Part shown: positions 24,617 to 35,837 of the stretch, piece after piece
Layout of the letters: each line of letters begins with the position of its first letter
Position numbering within the stretch: the first letter of the stretch is position 1
Origin: Multifurca ochricompacta
Taxonomy: Eukaryota; Basidiomycota; Agaricomycetes; Russulales; Russulaceae
Assembly: GCA_022496185.1 (NCBI GenBank)
Contig: WTXG01000004.1
Location: 310,001 to 374,000 of the forward strand
Length of the DNA: 64,000 nucleotides
Direction of reading: 5' to 3'
The notes under the pieces: model-generated
The model's input: only the letters and a program-made list of their open reading frames with translations
The model's database searches: none
What the model was told of the DNA's origin: nothing
Position numbers and translations under genes: made by a program

Positions 24617-25515
24617 TCAGATGCGTGTCTTTACCCAACTCCAAGCTCCCGCGAATGCAGAGACCATAGTAGCTGTCGCCAAGGCGGGTTTCACACCAGC
24701 TAGGGGGAAAGACAAAGACTGAGAGTGTACAAACAAATGAGAATTGGGAAAGTGCTCACCAGTGGATTTGAAGAGAGCGCCTGTAAGAGCGCCAGCTGCC
24801 ATGCTTCCCAATGCGTCATGCTTCCCCCGAACCGCGTCAATGGTCGAATTAATCCCATTGTATCCGAGAGCTACAGAACGGGCGCTGAATGGAGAACAAA
24901 AAGAAATCGTATGGGGGAGGAACATACCTAACACCCCGGCCGAATTACCCAAGAATGTCCCCCTTCGCGTGACGGAGTTAAGGATGCTGTTGATTCGTAG
25001 CCGCGTATTCGATATTGCCAGCGGTCTACTCGCACCCTCTCGGAAGCCCCAAGCCCCGCCAAGGGCCAGGCCTACAGGAGATCAGGGCATGTGGTCAGTA
25101 CAAAGACAATAACAATAAGATAGAACGATAAGGTGAAATTGGGTCACGTCCGGTTCGATATGAGAAGAATTGCGGAAGAGAGGATTGATCGCAAGAAGCA
25201 TAGATGACATACCACCAAGATACATAGTACCTGTGCCGTAGCAAAGGTCATCACTCCAGCCCCTTGAGGGTATGGCAGTCCCTGAGCCGGGGAGATCGCT
25301 CGTCTTATCATCGTCTAGTACGAGGTAGTCAAGCTGCTCTCCTAGGCCAGCCATGGGTGAAGTTTGGCAGGATCATAGGACCCCGAAAGTAAGTCGGAGG
25401 CTGTGAGTGTTTCTGGTAGGGGTTCTGAACTCTGGGACGAGAACTGGACATTTTTCAGGAGGTCTGAAGGGTCCTGGTTTGAAGAAGTGTTTGAGGGGTA
25501 AGATTGGGAAGACAT
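24617..25515 (-). CDS. TIM23: Mitochondrial import translocase subunit Tim23
   Basis: Tim23 forms the presequence translocase of the inner mitochondrial membrane. The start MSSQSYPSNTSSNQDPSDLL (25515) opens the soluble intermembrane-space part, which ends with LGEQLDYLVLDD. The four-helix Tim17/22/23 domain follows: GWSDDLCYGTGTMYLGG, LALGGAWGFREGASRPL, LRINSILNSVTRRGTFLGNS, ALGYNGINSTIDAVRGKHD, LGSMAAGALTGALFKSTAG and ALATATMVSAFAGAWSWVK, ending KTRI. The gene has several introns of 50-90 bases. The upstream ATG at 25575 in the same frame would add a hydrophobic stretch unlike the family, so 25515 is preferred. Confidence 0.94.
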
Positions 25516-25846
25516 TAAGAGAGAGAAGAGAAGGAATAGGAGTTTAAAATAAAATGGGGGTTGTAATAGTTTCAACTAGACTAGACGACGTCGTCGTTGT
25601 CGTTGTCGTCGTCGTCGTCGTCGTCGTTGTCTTTGTTGTGTTGTCCGGTCTGCAGCGGGGAGCGGCGGCGGAGAATGAAGAGCGATCAAAAAATTCAAGC
25701 GGCGTGACGATCCGAACCAAACACCCGGCAATTGGCTCAGTTGACTAGAGACCGCAGTGCGCGCGCCCGCGATTTGTGATGATTGAAATTGATTTTGTGG
25801 AGGAGGTACGCGCTCTCTTGGAAAGAACAATAAGCTCTTCAGCCGC
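25516..25846. promoter_or_regulatory. Bidirectional promoter, TIM23 / TPR gene
   Basis: The two genes start 331 bases apart on opposite strands. The stretch holds a GTC trinucleotide repeat with a few GTT variants at about 25586-25632. Confidence 0.5.
25586..25632. repeat. GTC trinucleotide microsatellite
   Basis: Imperfect GTC/GTT triplets, about 15 units, in the shared 5' region of TIM23 and the TPR gene. It gives a false valine-run reading frame on the plus strand. Confidence 0.85.
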
Positions 25847-26994
25847 ATGTCTTTTGCTTTTCAAAAAAAAGTATCGCTTATCCAAAGCCTCGCGTCATGC
25901 TCTCCGGGTGTTCGTCCCTCTAGCATTGCTTTTCACTCAAGGCATTGTCGAATCCAAACCATCCGTACTCAGTTTCAAGTTCAAGTTGCTCGCAAATTTT
26001 CCCGACGAGCCGGTCATTATCCAACCCTTTCACTGGCGATACGTGACACCAAACGTGGGTACCATCTTCTTGCCCTCTCATCTTTTGAGCGCCATCCAAT
26101 CTTAAATTTCACACCATCTTTGTCCTAATTGTTTTACCTCATAGGTTGGGCAACCTCCAAGACACCTCACTCGACCGCGTCGGATCCTGCCGAAGAAGAA
26201 GCCCTCCTTTGCTTGGAACAAGGCACTCAGAAACTCGAGGAAGGAGATGTGGAAGGCGCAAAAAAGTTGTATCAACGCAGTGTAGACATCAAACGTAACG
26301 CCAGCTCCCTCTTTAATTTGGGTGTTACACACTACCATCTCAGTTCGTACCCTTTCCCAAACTGATTGGCGCTCCACGGAATCTCAACGCACCTTCAAAG
26401 AGGAGTTTAACGAAGCTATCCATTCTTGGAAGTCAGCTATTGAGTTCCAGCCGTCCAGCGCAGATGCACACACTAGTGCGCCAGTTCCCCCCTTACGGCG
26501 GTCTCCGCTCATCTTTGTCTTTCTGAACTCAGACTTGGCGAGTGCATACCTGAATCATTCTCAAACCCGGCCCGATCTCGCCCTTCAACATCTCCAGTCG
26601 GTCTTTTCCCTCCCACAGCTGTAATTTATCTCATCCTTTTACGTTTCAGGATTGCGGCCAAACTTGCGCCCGAGGATCCTGAAATTGCATTCAATCTAGC
26701 CTCGGTATTGGAGGCTTGTTAGTATTTGTCCTTCTTGCAACAGCCAAAGCTGATGCTCCAAACAGTTGGGCGCCTCCCGGAGGCCTTGGAACATTACAAG
26801 CGCAGCAAGCGGTTTGGAGTGGACAGAGCTGCTGTTCATATCAAGGACGTGAGCCCACCCGCCATTTCTACTTCAACTCCCATACTGTTAGATGACAGAC
26901 GTATCCCTGTAACTACGTCTTCCAGGTATCCGCACGAATAGAAAAGCAATCCGAAGGGACGAATGGAACCACAACGAAATCTTCTACACCCTGA
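25847..26994 (+). CDS. TPR protein with likely mitochondrial presequence
   Basis: Function unknown. The N-terminus MSFAFQKKVSLIQSLASCSP and the following arginine- and serine-rich, acid-free stretch look like a mitochondrial presequence. After an intron (GTGGGT..CATAG) comes WATSKTPHSTASDPAEEEAL, then tetratricopeptide helices: EQGTQKLEEGDVEGAKKLYQ, SSLFNLGVTHYHL, EFNEAIHSWKSAIEFQPSSA, LASAYLNHSQTRPDLALQHL, AAKLAPEDPEIAFNLASVLE and CGRLPEALEHYKRSKRFGVD. The tail DVSARIEKQSEG and TTTKSSTP ends at 26994 after an intron. TPR units are near-canonical, so this is probably an adaptor or assembly protein in mitochondria; it could also be cytosolic if the N-terminus is misread. Confidence 0.8.
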
Positions 26995-27589
26995 GAATGT
27001 CATACCCCCGTTCTCAGAGGTTGTCACAAGAAAACCCTTTAGAACTTCCTGGATCAATGATGGGGAGTGTCCTTTATTGTTTAACCGTACTTCCTGGGAG
27101 GGTGCAGGTTGCGAAGGTGGTCGCGCGTCATGACGCCGTTACTTCGTAAATGTATTGACACCCTAGACACCAAAGCGCTCGACATCCTCTCAGTTATAGA
27201 CACATGAAATACCAAGAATTCCATGGAAGTGAACTCATTGCCCCAAACAAGGGATGAGCGGACACTGTGCGGTGCCAATTTCACGGCAAACCAGATTGTA
27301 TCAAGGCGCCCCCCCCAACCCTGGCTGTGTTCAGAACTGTGATCTCTGCGTGCCTTGTCTTCCATCGTGTGTCGACCGAAAAGGCAGCGGAGCTGGACCA
27401 GACCCGTACCCACTTCATACCTGTTTGTGTTCCCCCTGGGTAAAGACTGGCCATGTTGTGCCTTGGGTTGAAACCAATGAGCGACTACGGCAGCTGCGAG
27501 AGCTCTCACATGAATCCTTGTGGTATCACCCATCGAATTCTAAGACAGAAGTTGTTCTTATGGCATATCATGGGAATTGACATGCGCGA
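26995..27589. other. Gap between TPR gene and P-loop gene
   Basis: Open frames exist on both strands (the longest is minus, 27081-27533), but none resembles a known protein. Probably 3' regions of two convergent genes. Confidence 0.35.
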
Positions 27590-28328
27590 GCGGGGGCGCT
27601 GAAGAGTAGCAGGCATGTCTTGTCTACTATATCCGACAAGGGGCTGCTGCGCCGCGGTCAGGATGGTGAGCTTTTCATAACCGGGTTGTGATAGTTCCAT
27701 GATGAATGCAAAGCGCGAGAGGACGCATGCCGTGATTGGAATCCCTTTTGTTAGGTGGTATCGCCCTGGATCGAGACAATCAGTATGAGAGCCGTTCCAG
27801 GTCGCAAAGGAAGCGTATTGTTCTACAACCTTGCAGCGCAAATATAGGAGTCGAGGATGGTGGGTAGTAAGTCGTTATGTTCGTTGCTTCACCAGACAAA
27901 GTAACGCATTGGCGTCTTCTTGCACTCATGTCGCAGCTGTGCCTGAAAATTCTCGCACTATACCAAACTAATGGGATCTCTGTCTAAAGTATAGAATCGA
28001 TCACTCCCTTCCATACCTCGTCCACTTACGTGGAATCAAGATTTGTTCTATCAGACAGAGTCCGCCGAAAGCAAAGCTCGGCTTAAATTCTCAACTCTGC
28101 GTCGGTCACCAAGCTCATCTTGGCTGCACGTTATCATACGATGCCATGCATAAGCATTCGCAAATTTTGGATTATGGAATCACACTTAGGGGCACGGACG
28201 TCGGCCTGATGGCGAGGCACGTCAATCGTAAAACGTAGCGGACATACCTTGCCTGAAGTAATAAGACCGACAAGTATGATGACTACCTTTTCTTCACCTG
28301 ACTCAACGGGGTCGGGGTCACAGTGCAT
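27590..28328 (-). CDS. P-loop polynucleotide-kinase-like gene, broken frame
   Basis: The start MHCDPDPVESGEEKVVIILV (28328) leads to GLITSGK, a Walker A split by an intron (GTATGT) before the expected Ser/Thr. The next recognisable piece is CSQDELGDRRRVENLSRALL, like the CNQDELGDR segment of fungal P-loop kinases related to the kinase part of PNKP, then RTNLD, the usual DRTNxD segment, with bases missing before it. A third piece, VLSRFAFIMELSQPGYEKL then TILTAAQQPL, fits their C-terminal region. Spaces between pieces have stops in all frames, some surely introns. The gene is either real with sequencing errors, or decaying. ATP-dependent nucleic-acid or small-molecule phosphorylation is inferred from the family only. 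Confidence 0.45.
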
Positions 28329-29411
28329 TAATGGCCTTTAAACAAGCCCGACCCGGATTGGTGTGTGCACTTGAGGCTCTAACAACACGACCACGTGGCA
28401 ATGCCGATATAGTATGTTCAAACACTTCCGATTTTGCCATCGGAGTCGAGCGGTCTCGTACTTGGTTGGACCCTCATTTGTGTGACAGACAAAAGACATC
28501 CTTATCATGGCCTTGCTTGCAAAATTTAAAGCGGTGGTGGGAAACGGGCTGTTGGCACCGTTGATCGAAAATGGAATGTAATTAAAGAAAAGAAATTATC
28601 CTTGATGATCGCAAAGGGTTTATGGCACTAATGAATCAATAGTGGTCTGTAGTCCACTGGGCCCCTATGATAGTTGCTCTGCTCATAAGTCATAACATGA
28701 CTGCGACCCAGCTCGACTGCCGCTCTCATTCCGTGTGGATTAAAATCGAAATGGGTAACCGTGTTTCACCGAATACGTGATCTAGATAGTCCGTCCCCCC
28801 CGCTCTGGCGAGAAACGCAAGCACGCAATTAGAGGGAAGGAAGGAAGAATCCTTCGAAACCGGTAGACACAAAGGGTTTAGGTCGCCCCAGGTTCTGACG
28901 ACCCGTTCTGATTTCACCTGCATGTCGGGATGAGTAAATTTGCCGTGCTGGAGCCTTGCGGCGCTCTGAAAACAAAAAGCCCTGCACGTGTCGTGCAACC
29001 TGGTGAGTACTAGAAGTTCGTTTAGGAGAATCATGACCAATATTTGTATCCATTGGGTCGGGTCAAGGTGAAGCGCCGTCATCAATAGTCAAGAGAGGCA
29101 GATATGGGAAGAGATCGTGTCCATTTACCCACCGAAACAAAAAGACATACAAGAATCGCATGACGAGGCCAAAAAGAACCGACTCGTTCGAGCTCATGGC
29201 TATCCCCACGGGCGTACTCTTGATTGTCTTCAGGGTATATTTCCAACTGAAGCTCTGATGTGAGATGTACAATAGTCAATAAGAATATGCATGTGATATA
29301 CAGCCTTCGGCACGGATAGAATATGAGCGTCCAGTAGACTGACTCACGAAAAACGAGACATCGATTGCAACAATGACTATCCACATGGTGACTCATAAAT
29401 TTTTTCTGCCT
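28329..29411. other. About 1.1 kb without a recognised gene
   Basis: Minus-strand frames give membrane-like hydrophobic stretches (for example MSSNESVLFGLVMRFLYVFL followed by FRWVNGHDLFPYLPLLTI, and MILLNELLVLTRLHD), possibly split by introns, starting as close as 24 bases after the HSK3 stop. I could not match them to a family. Confidence 0.3.
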
Positions 29412-29700
29412 CTATTCAACATCAGCATTGCGGCCGGGATTCAATTCCGCCGCGACTGTCATAAACCTGACAAATACGCGGAAATGAGCACAGTATAGAC
29501 GAAGTTATTAGGTGTCTAACTCACTGCGCGCTGTGAATACCAGCGAGTGTCCTCATTGCGTCCAAGTCGAGATGCAGCTGTTCAAAGAGGTCCGCAGTCT
29601 GGCCCATGGCGCGCGAGAGGCGTGCCAAACTTTTAGATAAATGAGCGTAATTCCTGTCTTTGGTCTGTGACGCGCTTTTCGCATGCTGGTGGCCATTCAT
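29412..29700 (-). CDS. HSK3: DASH/Dam1 complex subunit Hsk3, 76 aa
   Basis: Hsk3 is a small helical subunit of the fungus-specific DASH ring that couples kinetochores to microtubules. Two exons, 29525-29700 and 29412-29466, are joined across a 58-base intron (GTGAGT..TTGTCAG) and total 231 bases, an exact coding length. The protein begins MNGHQHAKSASQTKDRNYA, continues HLSKSLARLSRAMGQTADLF and EQLHLDLDAMRTLAGIHSAQ, then FMTVAAELNPGRNADVE. The pattern of a Leu-heptad helix followed by a short MRxLxxxHxxxFM segment is the Hsk3 signature as I know it. No single open frame of 60 codons covers it, so it is easily missed. The frame is intact. Identity is based on motif memory, not on a search. Confidence 0.75.
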
Positions 29701-29763
29701 TTTTCAGTGAAACCACACCACACCAGTGAAGAGGGATGGACGTGTGATAAGAGCTGCCCTTTC

Positions 29764-29781
29764 ACGTGACTCGAGTCACGT
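29764..29781. promoter_or_regulatory. 18-bp perfect palindrome upstream of HSK3
   Basis: ACGTGACTCGAGTCACGT is its own reverse complement and overlaps a CACGTG box. It includes TGACTC and GAGTCA, the two orientations of the Gcn4/AP-1 type half site. It lies 64 bases upstream of the HSK3 start, in the right place for a promoter element. Confidence 0.5.
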
Positions 29782-30287
29782 TAGCGCCAACCACGCAATC
29801 ATGTCAGGTGACATGACATATCATCATTAGGGTCAGAAATGCGCTGCTGCGACTTTATTGATATCTGGACTCTGGAAAACCTACGCGCAGGCAACAAGCC
29901 GCTTTTTTTACACTGCATCAGTCATTACAGGATAACGATCAGGAATAAACAGTAACACGAAGCCGCGATATAATAACAAAGGGATCGTGGATGGGATACA
30001 ATGAATTGGTCATCGTCATTAAAGGGAAATGCGGGGGGGTTGATAAAAGGCTCAAGAGACATATGGGTTGAAACGATGGGGATGAGGGTGATTGGCTGGG
30101 TCAACAAGTGGAGAGAAACTTTGAAGAAATGAAAACAGGGAATGGGAAGTGGAAGGGAGTGAGATGTGAAGACATGTTATGGAGGGTGAAACGATGAATA
30201 CGGGCGCGGGACGGGAAGAACGATTTCAGACAGGCGGAGTCAATCGGTGCCAGGCCAACTGTTAACATCAAACTGATGACGACGCGA
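29782..30287. other. Intergenic before the acidic protein gene
   Basis: Region between HSK3 upstream elements and the 3' end of the acidic protein gene. Contains a second small inverted repeat around GTCAGGTGACATGAC (29804-29818). No gene seen. Confidence 0.4.
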
Positions 30288-32986
30288 CTAGAGATTGAGA
30301 GGAGGTACGGAGCCACCACTGAAGACTCCAGTGCGCTGTATGCTACCCGATGCTCGCCCTTTTGAATTCGGATGGTGACCGTGAGCATGGTGGTGTTGCT
30401 GATGGCGCCGACCTATCGCTGTACCCATCAGAGTTTTTCGCTTGAGCACTTTATCTCGGCGCGACTCCTTGTCTTTACGTGGCTTGGAGTGCATAGGGCC
30501 GTGATTATTTTGACCGATTGCATGTCCAGTTGGTGTATGGTCACCATCACGGTCACGAACTGGCATGATGACAGGAGAGATGACCATATCCACTTTTCGA
30601 GAGCTCTTCTTACCCTTGCACTTTCGTGACGGCGAGCCAGAGGGTGGGTTGTGGTTCCTGTCTGACGGCCACATACCACTAAATGGGCTGCTGCGAATGA
30701 TGTTGTCATACGGGAGTTCACCTGGACCATCACTCAATGGACCACTTTCCCGTGTACGTCGGAAAGTACCCATGGGAATTCGGTCCCAGCGGCTGAGACT
30801 TTGAAGATGGTGCACACCATCGTCGGTCGGACTAGTTTCAGGATCGCCTATGATACTGCAAGGTATCCGAGGGGTTGCAGGCGCATCGACCGGATCGGAG
30901 TCGAGGATTGAGGTATCTAGAACGTCATCTAAACGTATAGGTTCGGCAGGAGGGAGACCAGGTGACGTGAGTAGGGCTGGATCATCGGAGAGACTAGGAA
31001 CTCCATGGATTGTGGGCGATAGGGCAAATGACGCATGAGACAACGAAAGAGATCTATCGCGGCTCTGTAAAAGAGTTCGCGTGTGAGACGCGGAATAAAA
31101 ACACAGTATTTGAGACGCACTCTGCTAACACTCCACGCTGAAGCGGACTCAGAGGGGCGGCGTCGACGACTCCTTTGGAATGGACTGGGGACCACATAAC
31201 GAGATCCATCGATGACTGCGCGGTGAAGCGAATCAGCCCTTGCAGCCTCAAACGTGCCCATAAGCGGGAATCGTGGGGTTCCTCGATCAGACGAGGCGCT
31301 GAGGACAACACTACTAATTTCGCTCATAGGAGGTTCTGGTGCATCCTCGTCCTCAACTGCAAATCCACGGCCAGCAAGGATGTCCAAAGGCTGCGGAGAT
31401 TGATTTGAGAGGGCATCCCTAACACGTGGTCCGGGGCGCATAGTGGAGAGAGGGTTAATGGAGAAGAGGGGAATCACTGGTGGACGGAAGAGGCGCATCG
31501 CGCGAGCGGTGGGTAAACCCCGGTCATCGATGAGCTCTTCTTCCGTGGTGTCCCCGTCATTACTCTCCACTTCCTCCAAGCTGTCATTTTCGTCCTCACT
31601 ATCTCCCATGACGCCTTCACTTTCGGACATTCGAACATCTGCATCAGAACCAGAGTCGGACATTGCAGCAGCCTCGATCAGAAGCTGGGTGGCATTAGCT
31701 TCAAAGTCCCAGTCAAGAAGTCCCTGGCCATCTTGGAGTCCGTTAGTAAAGATCACAGAGCCGTCCCAGCCCTCCGTTATCTCGAAAATTCCCTGAGTGA
31801 CTGAAGACGGTTCAATATCTACTGAGGAATTGTCTTCGTCAGTGTCAGTAGCAATCTCTTGACTGGGAACATTTGGTAGTTCCGGGCCGGAATCCGAGTC
31901 GCTGAGCCCAGCAAAAAAAAGGTCAGCATCGAAACTTGACTCTTCGTCCTCGGACCAGCCAGTCGCGATACCAACGTACGACCGTTGTGCAAGCTCTATG
32001 CCGTCCTCATCATCGTCCTCGCCGTCATTGCCTTCAGCCTCTTCAACGCCTTCTTCGGCTTCGTCATCAGTCTCATCGCTGTCGACATCCATACTGTTGT
32101 CACTGGGGCTGACACTCTTTTTTCGGGACCGAATTTCCCAATCAGTCCGACGTTCCTTTCTCTTGGTCATGTCATCGCCAAGCAACTCGCGCTTCACGCG
32201 CGCCTTATCATGAGCGCGTGCACGCTGTTCCTCAGTCGTTCGTATAAAGTATTCTTCTTCATCTGCAATGGACGAATCAGAAAAATCCGTGAGCTCAGAT
32301 TCTTCAGAGCTGGAACTGGGGCCCGCAGAACTCTCATTTGCAGAGGAGAATTCGTCAGCGGAGACGAATGTGGGGAAATCCTGATCTTGGGTGATTTGAC
32401 CGTAAACTTTCACAGGACTGCCTACGGCTGTGTAATGACTCCTGCGAGAAGACGCAGAGTCGACACCGCTCGGGTTGCCTTCATCGTGGCCGCCAGTTGT
32501 CTTCTGGCGTTTCAACGCCTTTCCGGTCATGTCTTTGGCCTTGGATTTGGGGGCCCTTTTGTCTTTTACTCCTGAATGAGCACCAGGGTGAGCGGCTGCG
32601 CGAACACCTGTCTTCAAAGGACGACCAGTACGCTTGTCTCGGTTGTATGTGTCTAGACTTTTGCTTTGTTTTTTGGAAGGAGGTGTGACATTTTTGGAAG
32701 TAGGAAGACGAGTTCGTGCGAGAAGAGTAGTGGGGATGGTGAGTTTTATTTTCAATGGTGCTGGGGTGCTGGGGTGTGTGTGAACGGATGAAGAAGGGAG
32801 TGCTTGAGATGATGTTTGGTTGTGAGTCGGACGACTGCTGGGCGCGAAGGGGGCAGAAACCGAAACAATAGGTTTGTTGTTGCATGTACAGGCACCCTCG
32901 CATATAGGACAGATATCGTCGTCGTCTTCGTCTACCTGTTGCATAGATGAGATTATGCCTGTGGTATGGGCATGAGGAGGCGACAT
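30288..32986 (-). CDS. Large acidic protein with N-terminal Cys motif, unknown
   Basis: I do not recognise this protein. The start MSPPHAHTTGIISSMQQVDE (32986) leads at once to DDDDICPICEGACTCNN, a compact C-x2-C-x3-C-x-C motif that could bind zinc. Then follow a basic, Ser/Pro-rich part (residues about 60-190), a long acidic Ser/Asp/Glu region (about 210-480) with DADLFFAGLSDSDSGPELP and WDGSVIFTNGLQDGQGLLDW, then a less charged part. An intron whose acceptor is TTTACAG before AGCCGCGAT joins SAWSVSR to SRDRSLSLSHASFALSP. The second exon ends in a His- and Lys-rich region (RRHQQHHHAHGHHPNSKGR). Composition suggests a nuclear protein, perhaps chromatin-linked or transcriptional; that is inference. 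It is divergent from BFR2, a ribosome biogenesis gene. Confidence 0.75.
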
Positions 32987-33539
32987 TGCGGAAGTCTGTT
33001 TGCTTTGACGAACTGAAAGGTGGGATGAGTGGATGTGTGACGGTCAGAGGAGTACGAAAGTAAGAGGAATGAGGAGAGGCGATTATCGATTCAAGATTTG
33101 AAAACAGGGGGAAAAATTAAGAAGGTGATGGCATAGAGAATGGGAAAAACAAATTAGCTTTGCCTCGAGGAGGTCACGAAGGTCCGTTCGATTGCGTGAG
33201 TCTCAACAACGCCCCCGAAGTCCGGAAAATCGAATTAAAAAAAATGCGCACTATATGATGTACTTTTGGCCATGATTTGGAACGAATGGACATGGGTAAG
33301 TCTGAGTAGGTTCCAGATTGAAAAGAGTGGAAAAAAAGATAGTAAAAAGGTCAAAGCCCCGAGGGCGTTTGGAAGAAAGGAAGGGAAAGAGAGAAAAGAA
33401 AAGAACTAGTCGAGTCGAGATCAGCCCGAGGCGTGCGCTCTTGCCAAATTTGATCAATTAGCATTTCGCATCAATTTCATGGCACGTGAACCATAAAATT
33501 AAAATAAACCATAACCCTAACAACTTTGCTCTCTTCCTT
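32987..33539. promoter_or_regulatory. Bidirectional upstream region, acidic protein / BFR2
   Basis: Divergent start codons 553 bases apart share this region. It has purine-rich runs on the left half and a CACGTG box at 33483-33488, about 52 bases before the BFR2 ATG. Confidence 0.4.
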
Positions 33540-35692
33540 ATGTCTCTTCTTCGTATGTCTTGTCTTTCTACCGTGCATTCATCTACTCACCATACTAATT
33601 AGGTCTATCCCTCACTCAACAAATAGTCGAGTTAGATGACCCTACACCAGTAGGTGAGTTTTTCCACTTTCTTTCTCATTCATCAGTCTTTCGCTCACCA
33701 TTTCTTGTATTTTTTTTGGTCAGATGTGGATCCCGAAGACGAAGAGCGAAGCTCACCTGCCCCGATTAGAGATACAGTAGGAGCAAGGGAGCACTACCTA
33801 GAAGTCGGGTCGGTACATCCCCGTGCCTATTCCGCCGCTGCTAAGAGTCATTTCCAGAACTTCAGCCTTCCGACGCCAGTTAGACAGCGTCGTAGATCCC
33901 AAGTATGTTGGCGTAAAGACATCACGGAAGCAACTGGAAGAGGCTAATACCCTTGGGATTGATTTCGAAGACTCGCCCGGACCAGGTGGCCCCGAATCTC
34001 GGAGTGCCACAACGGAAGGCAACTTTAGTGGAGACGAGGATGATGAAGCTCTGTCAATAGGCAAGGGAAATGATAGCGATGTGGAACAGCAGCCTATAAA
34101 AAACTCACAAGGAGACGAAAGTCGCGAGAACGACATTTCCATTAGAGTACGACAAAGAATTGACGAAGATAGGAAAAAAGGTAGAGCAGTGTCCAAGCAG
34201 TTGGTGAGTGCGTTTCATCGACGAGGTATTGCCAACGTCCTGTTTTAATCGTCATCAGAGTCTTTGGGACAGTTTACTCGATGCCAGGATACGTTTACAA
34301 AAATCGGTCACAGCTTCAAACCGACTCCCACATGTGAGTTCGAAACCCCTTGTACAACAACAGGTTGACACTCCGATCATGTTGCTTATTCCTTATTTCC
34401 TTCATAGCCCACTCAAATATCCGAGTTAACATCTCACCCTCGTTGCCTTCAGGCACGCCATATGCTGCTCGGTGAGATTCTTGCACTTGTGGATGAATTA
34501 TCGGCATTGCGTGACGTGCGTTTCTCCCCTGTCATCTGGCACTTTGGGGTCAGCAGGTGGCTTATTTATTACGTTTATGGAAGACAGGAGTTCATGAAGG
34601 AATACGGGAAAGTCCAATGGCACCCACGGAAACGGCGCCGTATACAAGATGACAGTGAAGAGGGGCGGCGTTATACCTCAGAAGATATCGATAATATAGA
34701 TCGAGATTGGGAGGTACTGATCAGGGAAATGAGTGAAGATGCAGCGGGGCTCGAGCATGCGTGAGTATTCTCTTTGAATTTTCTGGCATCCCACCTGTTC
34801 CCCACGAGTGCTTCGCTACACCCGAACGGCATTGGGGTTAAGTCAGGCGTTCTCTACATTCCCGCGCTCCTCGCCATGTTCTGGCCATCCGTGTCCTGTC
34901 TTTGACTCACGCACCTGCCCTAGATACCACCCCCACCTCACGCGTATTCTGGAAAAATGGTCGGCGAAGGTGGCAGCGGTAGCACCGTCTGCTCTACTCC
35001 CCGCGTCTCGCAAAAAATTCTCTCAGGTGGGTGGCTCACTGGGAGGAGTGAAGAGCGTTGGTACACAGATAGAAGAGGTACTCCAAAGAGAATGGCCAAT
35101 ACTTCTATCCCGGACGCAACTTGCACGGAGTAAGGGGCTCCGTGTGACCAGCAAGCATGATCCAGGATTGCGCAATGGAGAGGAAGCAGGAGATAACGAA
35201 TTTGAAGAGGATATGGAAATCTTTGACGACACTGATTTTTATCAGCAACTCTTACGCGACGTCATTGACTCCAAGGGAGTTACTGCCGGGCAAGCCATGA
35301 ATTGGATGGCAGGCCAGAAACATAAAAAATCAAAAAAAGATGTCGATACTAAAGCGAGTAAAGGGCGGAAGCTTCGGTTTGTCCCATGTGTCATATCATA
35401 TTTGTGTACTTGGCCTCACATGGGTATTCGTCGACAGGTACGAAGTTCATGAAAAGATACAGAATTTCATGGTCCCAGTCCCTCTTCTAGCAGGGTCGTG
35501 GCATGAAACTCAAATTGATGAATTGTTTGGTTCATTGCTTGGGAAAGGATTTGAAAGGGCAGATGATCATGAAAACGAAGAAGATATGGGTGTACATGCA
35601 GATGCAGAGTACTTGAAGGTTTTAGAGTATTTGATTAGTGTCAGTCAATTAATGGTCTGGTTTCGCTGGTTACGATGAGGAGAAGAGAATGA
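33540..35692 (+). CDS. BFR2: Ribosome biogenesis protein Bfr2/AATF
   Basis: Bfr2 (Che-1/AATF/Traube family) is a nucleolar factor of the small-subunit processome. The first exon is only 13 bases (33540-33552), giving MSLL; an intron GTATGT..TTAG leads to [18 protein letters not shown] and a second to [13 protein letters not shown]. Then [20 protein letters not shown], an acidic stretch, [27 protein letters not shown] (AATF leucine-zipper part), and the C-terminal block [20 protein letters not shown], then [20 protein letters not shown]. The last motif is diagnostic. Near 33880 and 34750 introns are needed. The stop is either 35676-35678 in the frame of [10 protein letters not shown], or 35690-35692 if one base is missing. 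Confidence 0.9.
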
Positions 35693-35837
35693 GAATGAGA
35701 AGGAGAATGAGATCAAGTCACAAGTCACTTGTATTGTATTGTTGTAATTGTCACTTATCCTTCTCCTTCCTTCCTTTCCTTTCCTTTCCTTTCCCTTCTT
35801 CCCTGCCTAGTTGCCTAGCCAATCCTACACACCTCGA

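Noticed and set aside
25554..25748. Plus-strand frame with a long valine run
   Set aside because: Produced entirely by the GTC microsatellite.
27081..27533. 150-codon minus-strand frame
   Set aside because: No family resemblance; composition looks non-coding and it lies between convergent gene ends.
31985..32575. 196-codon plus-strand open frame rich in Leu and Phe
   Set aside because: It is the antisense of the acidic region of the unknown protein; GAA/GAC-rich codons read backwards give hydrophobic residues.
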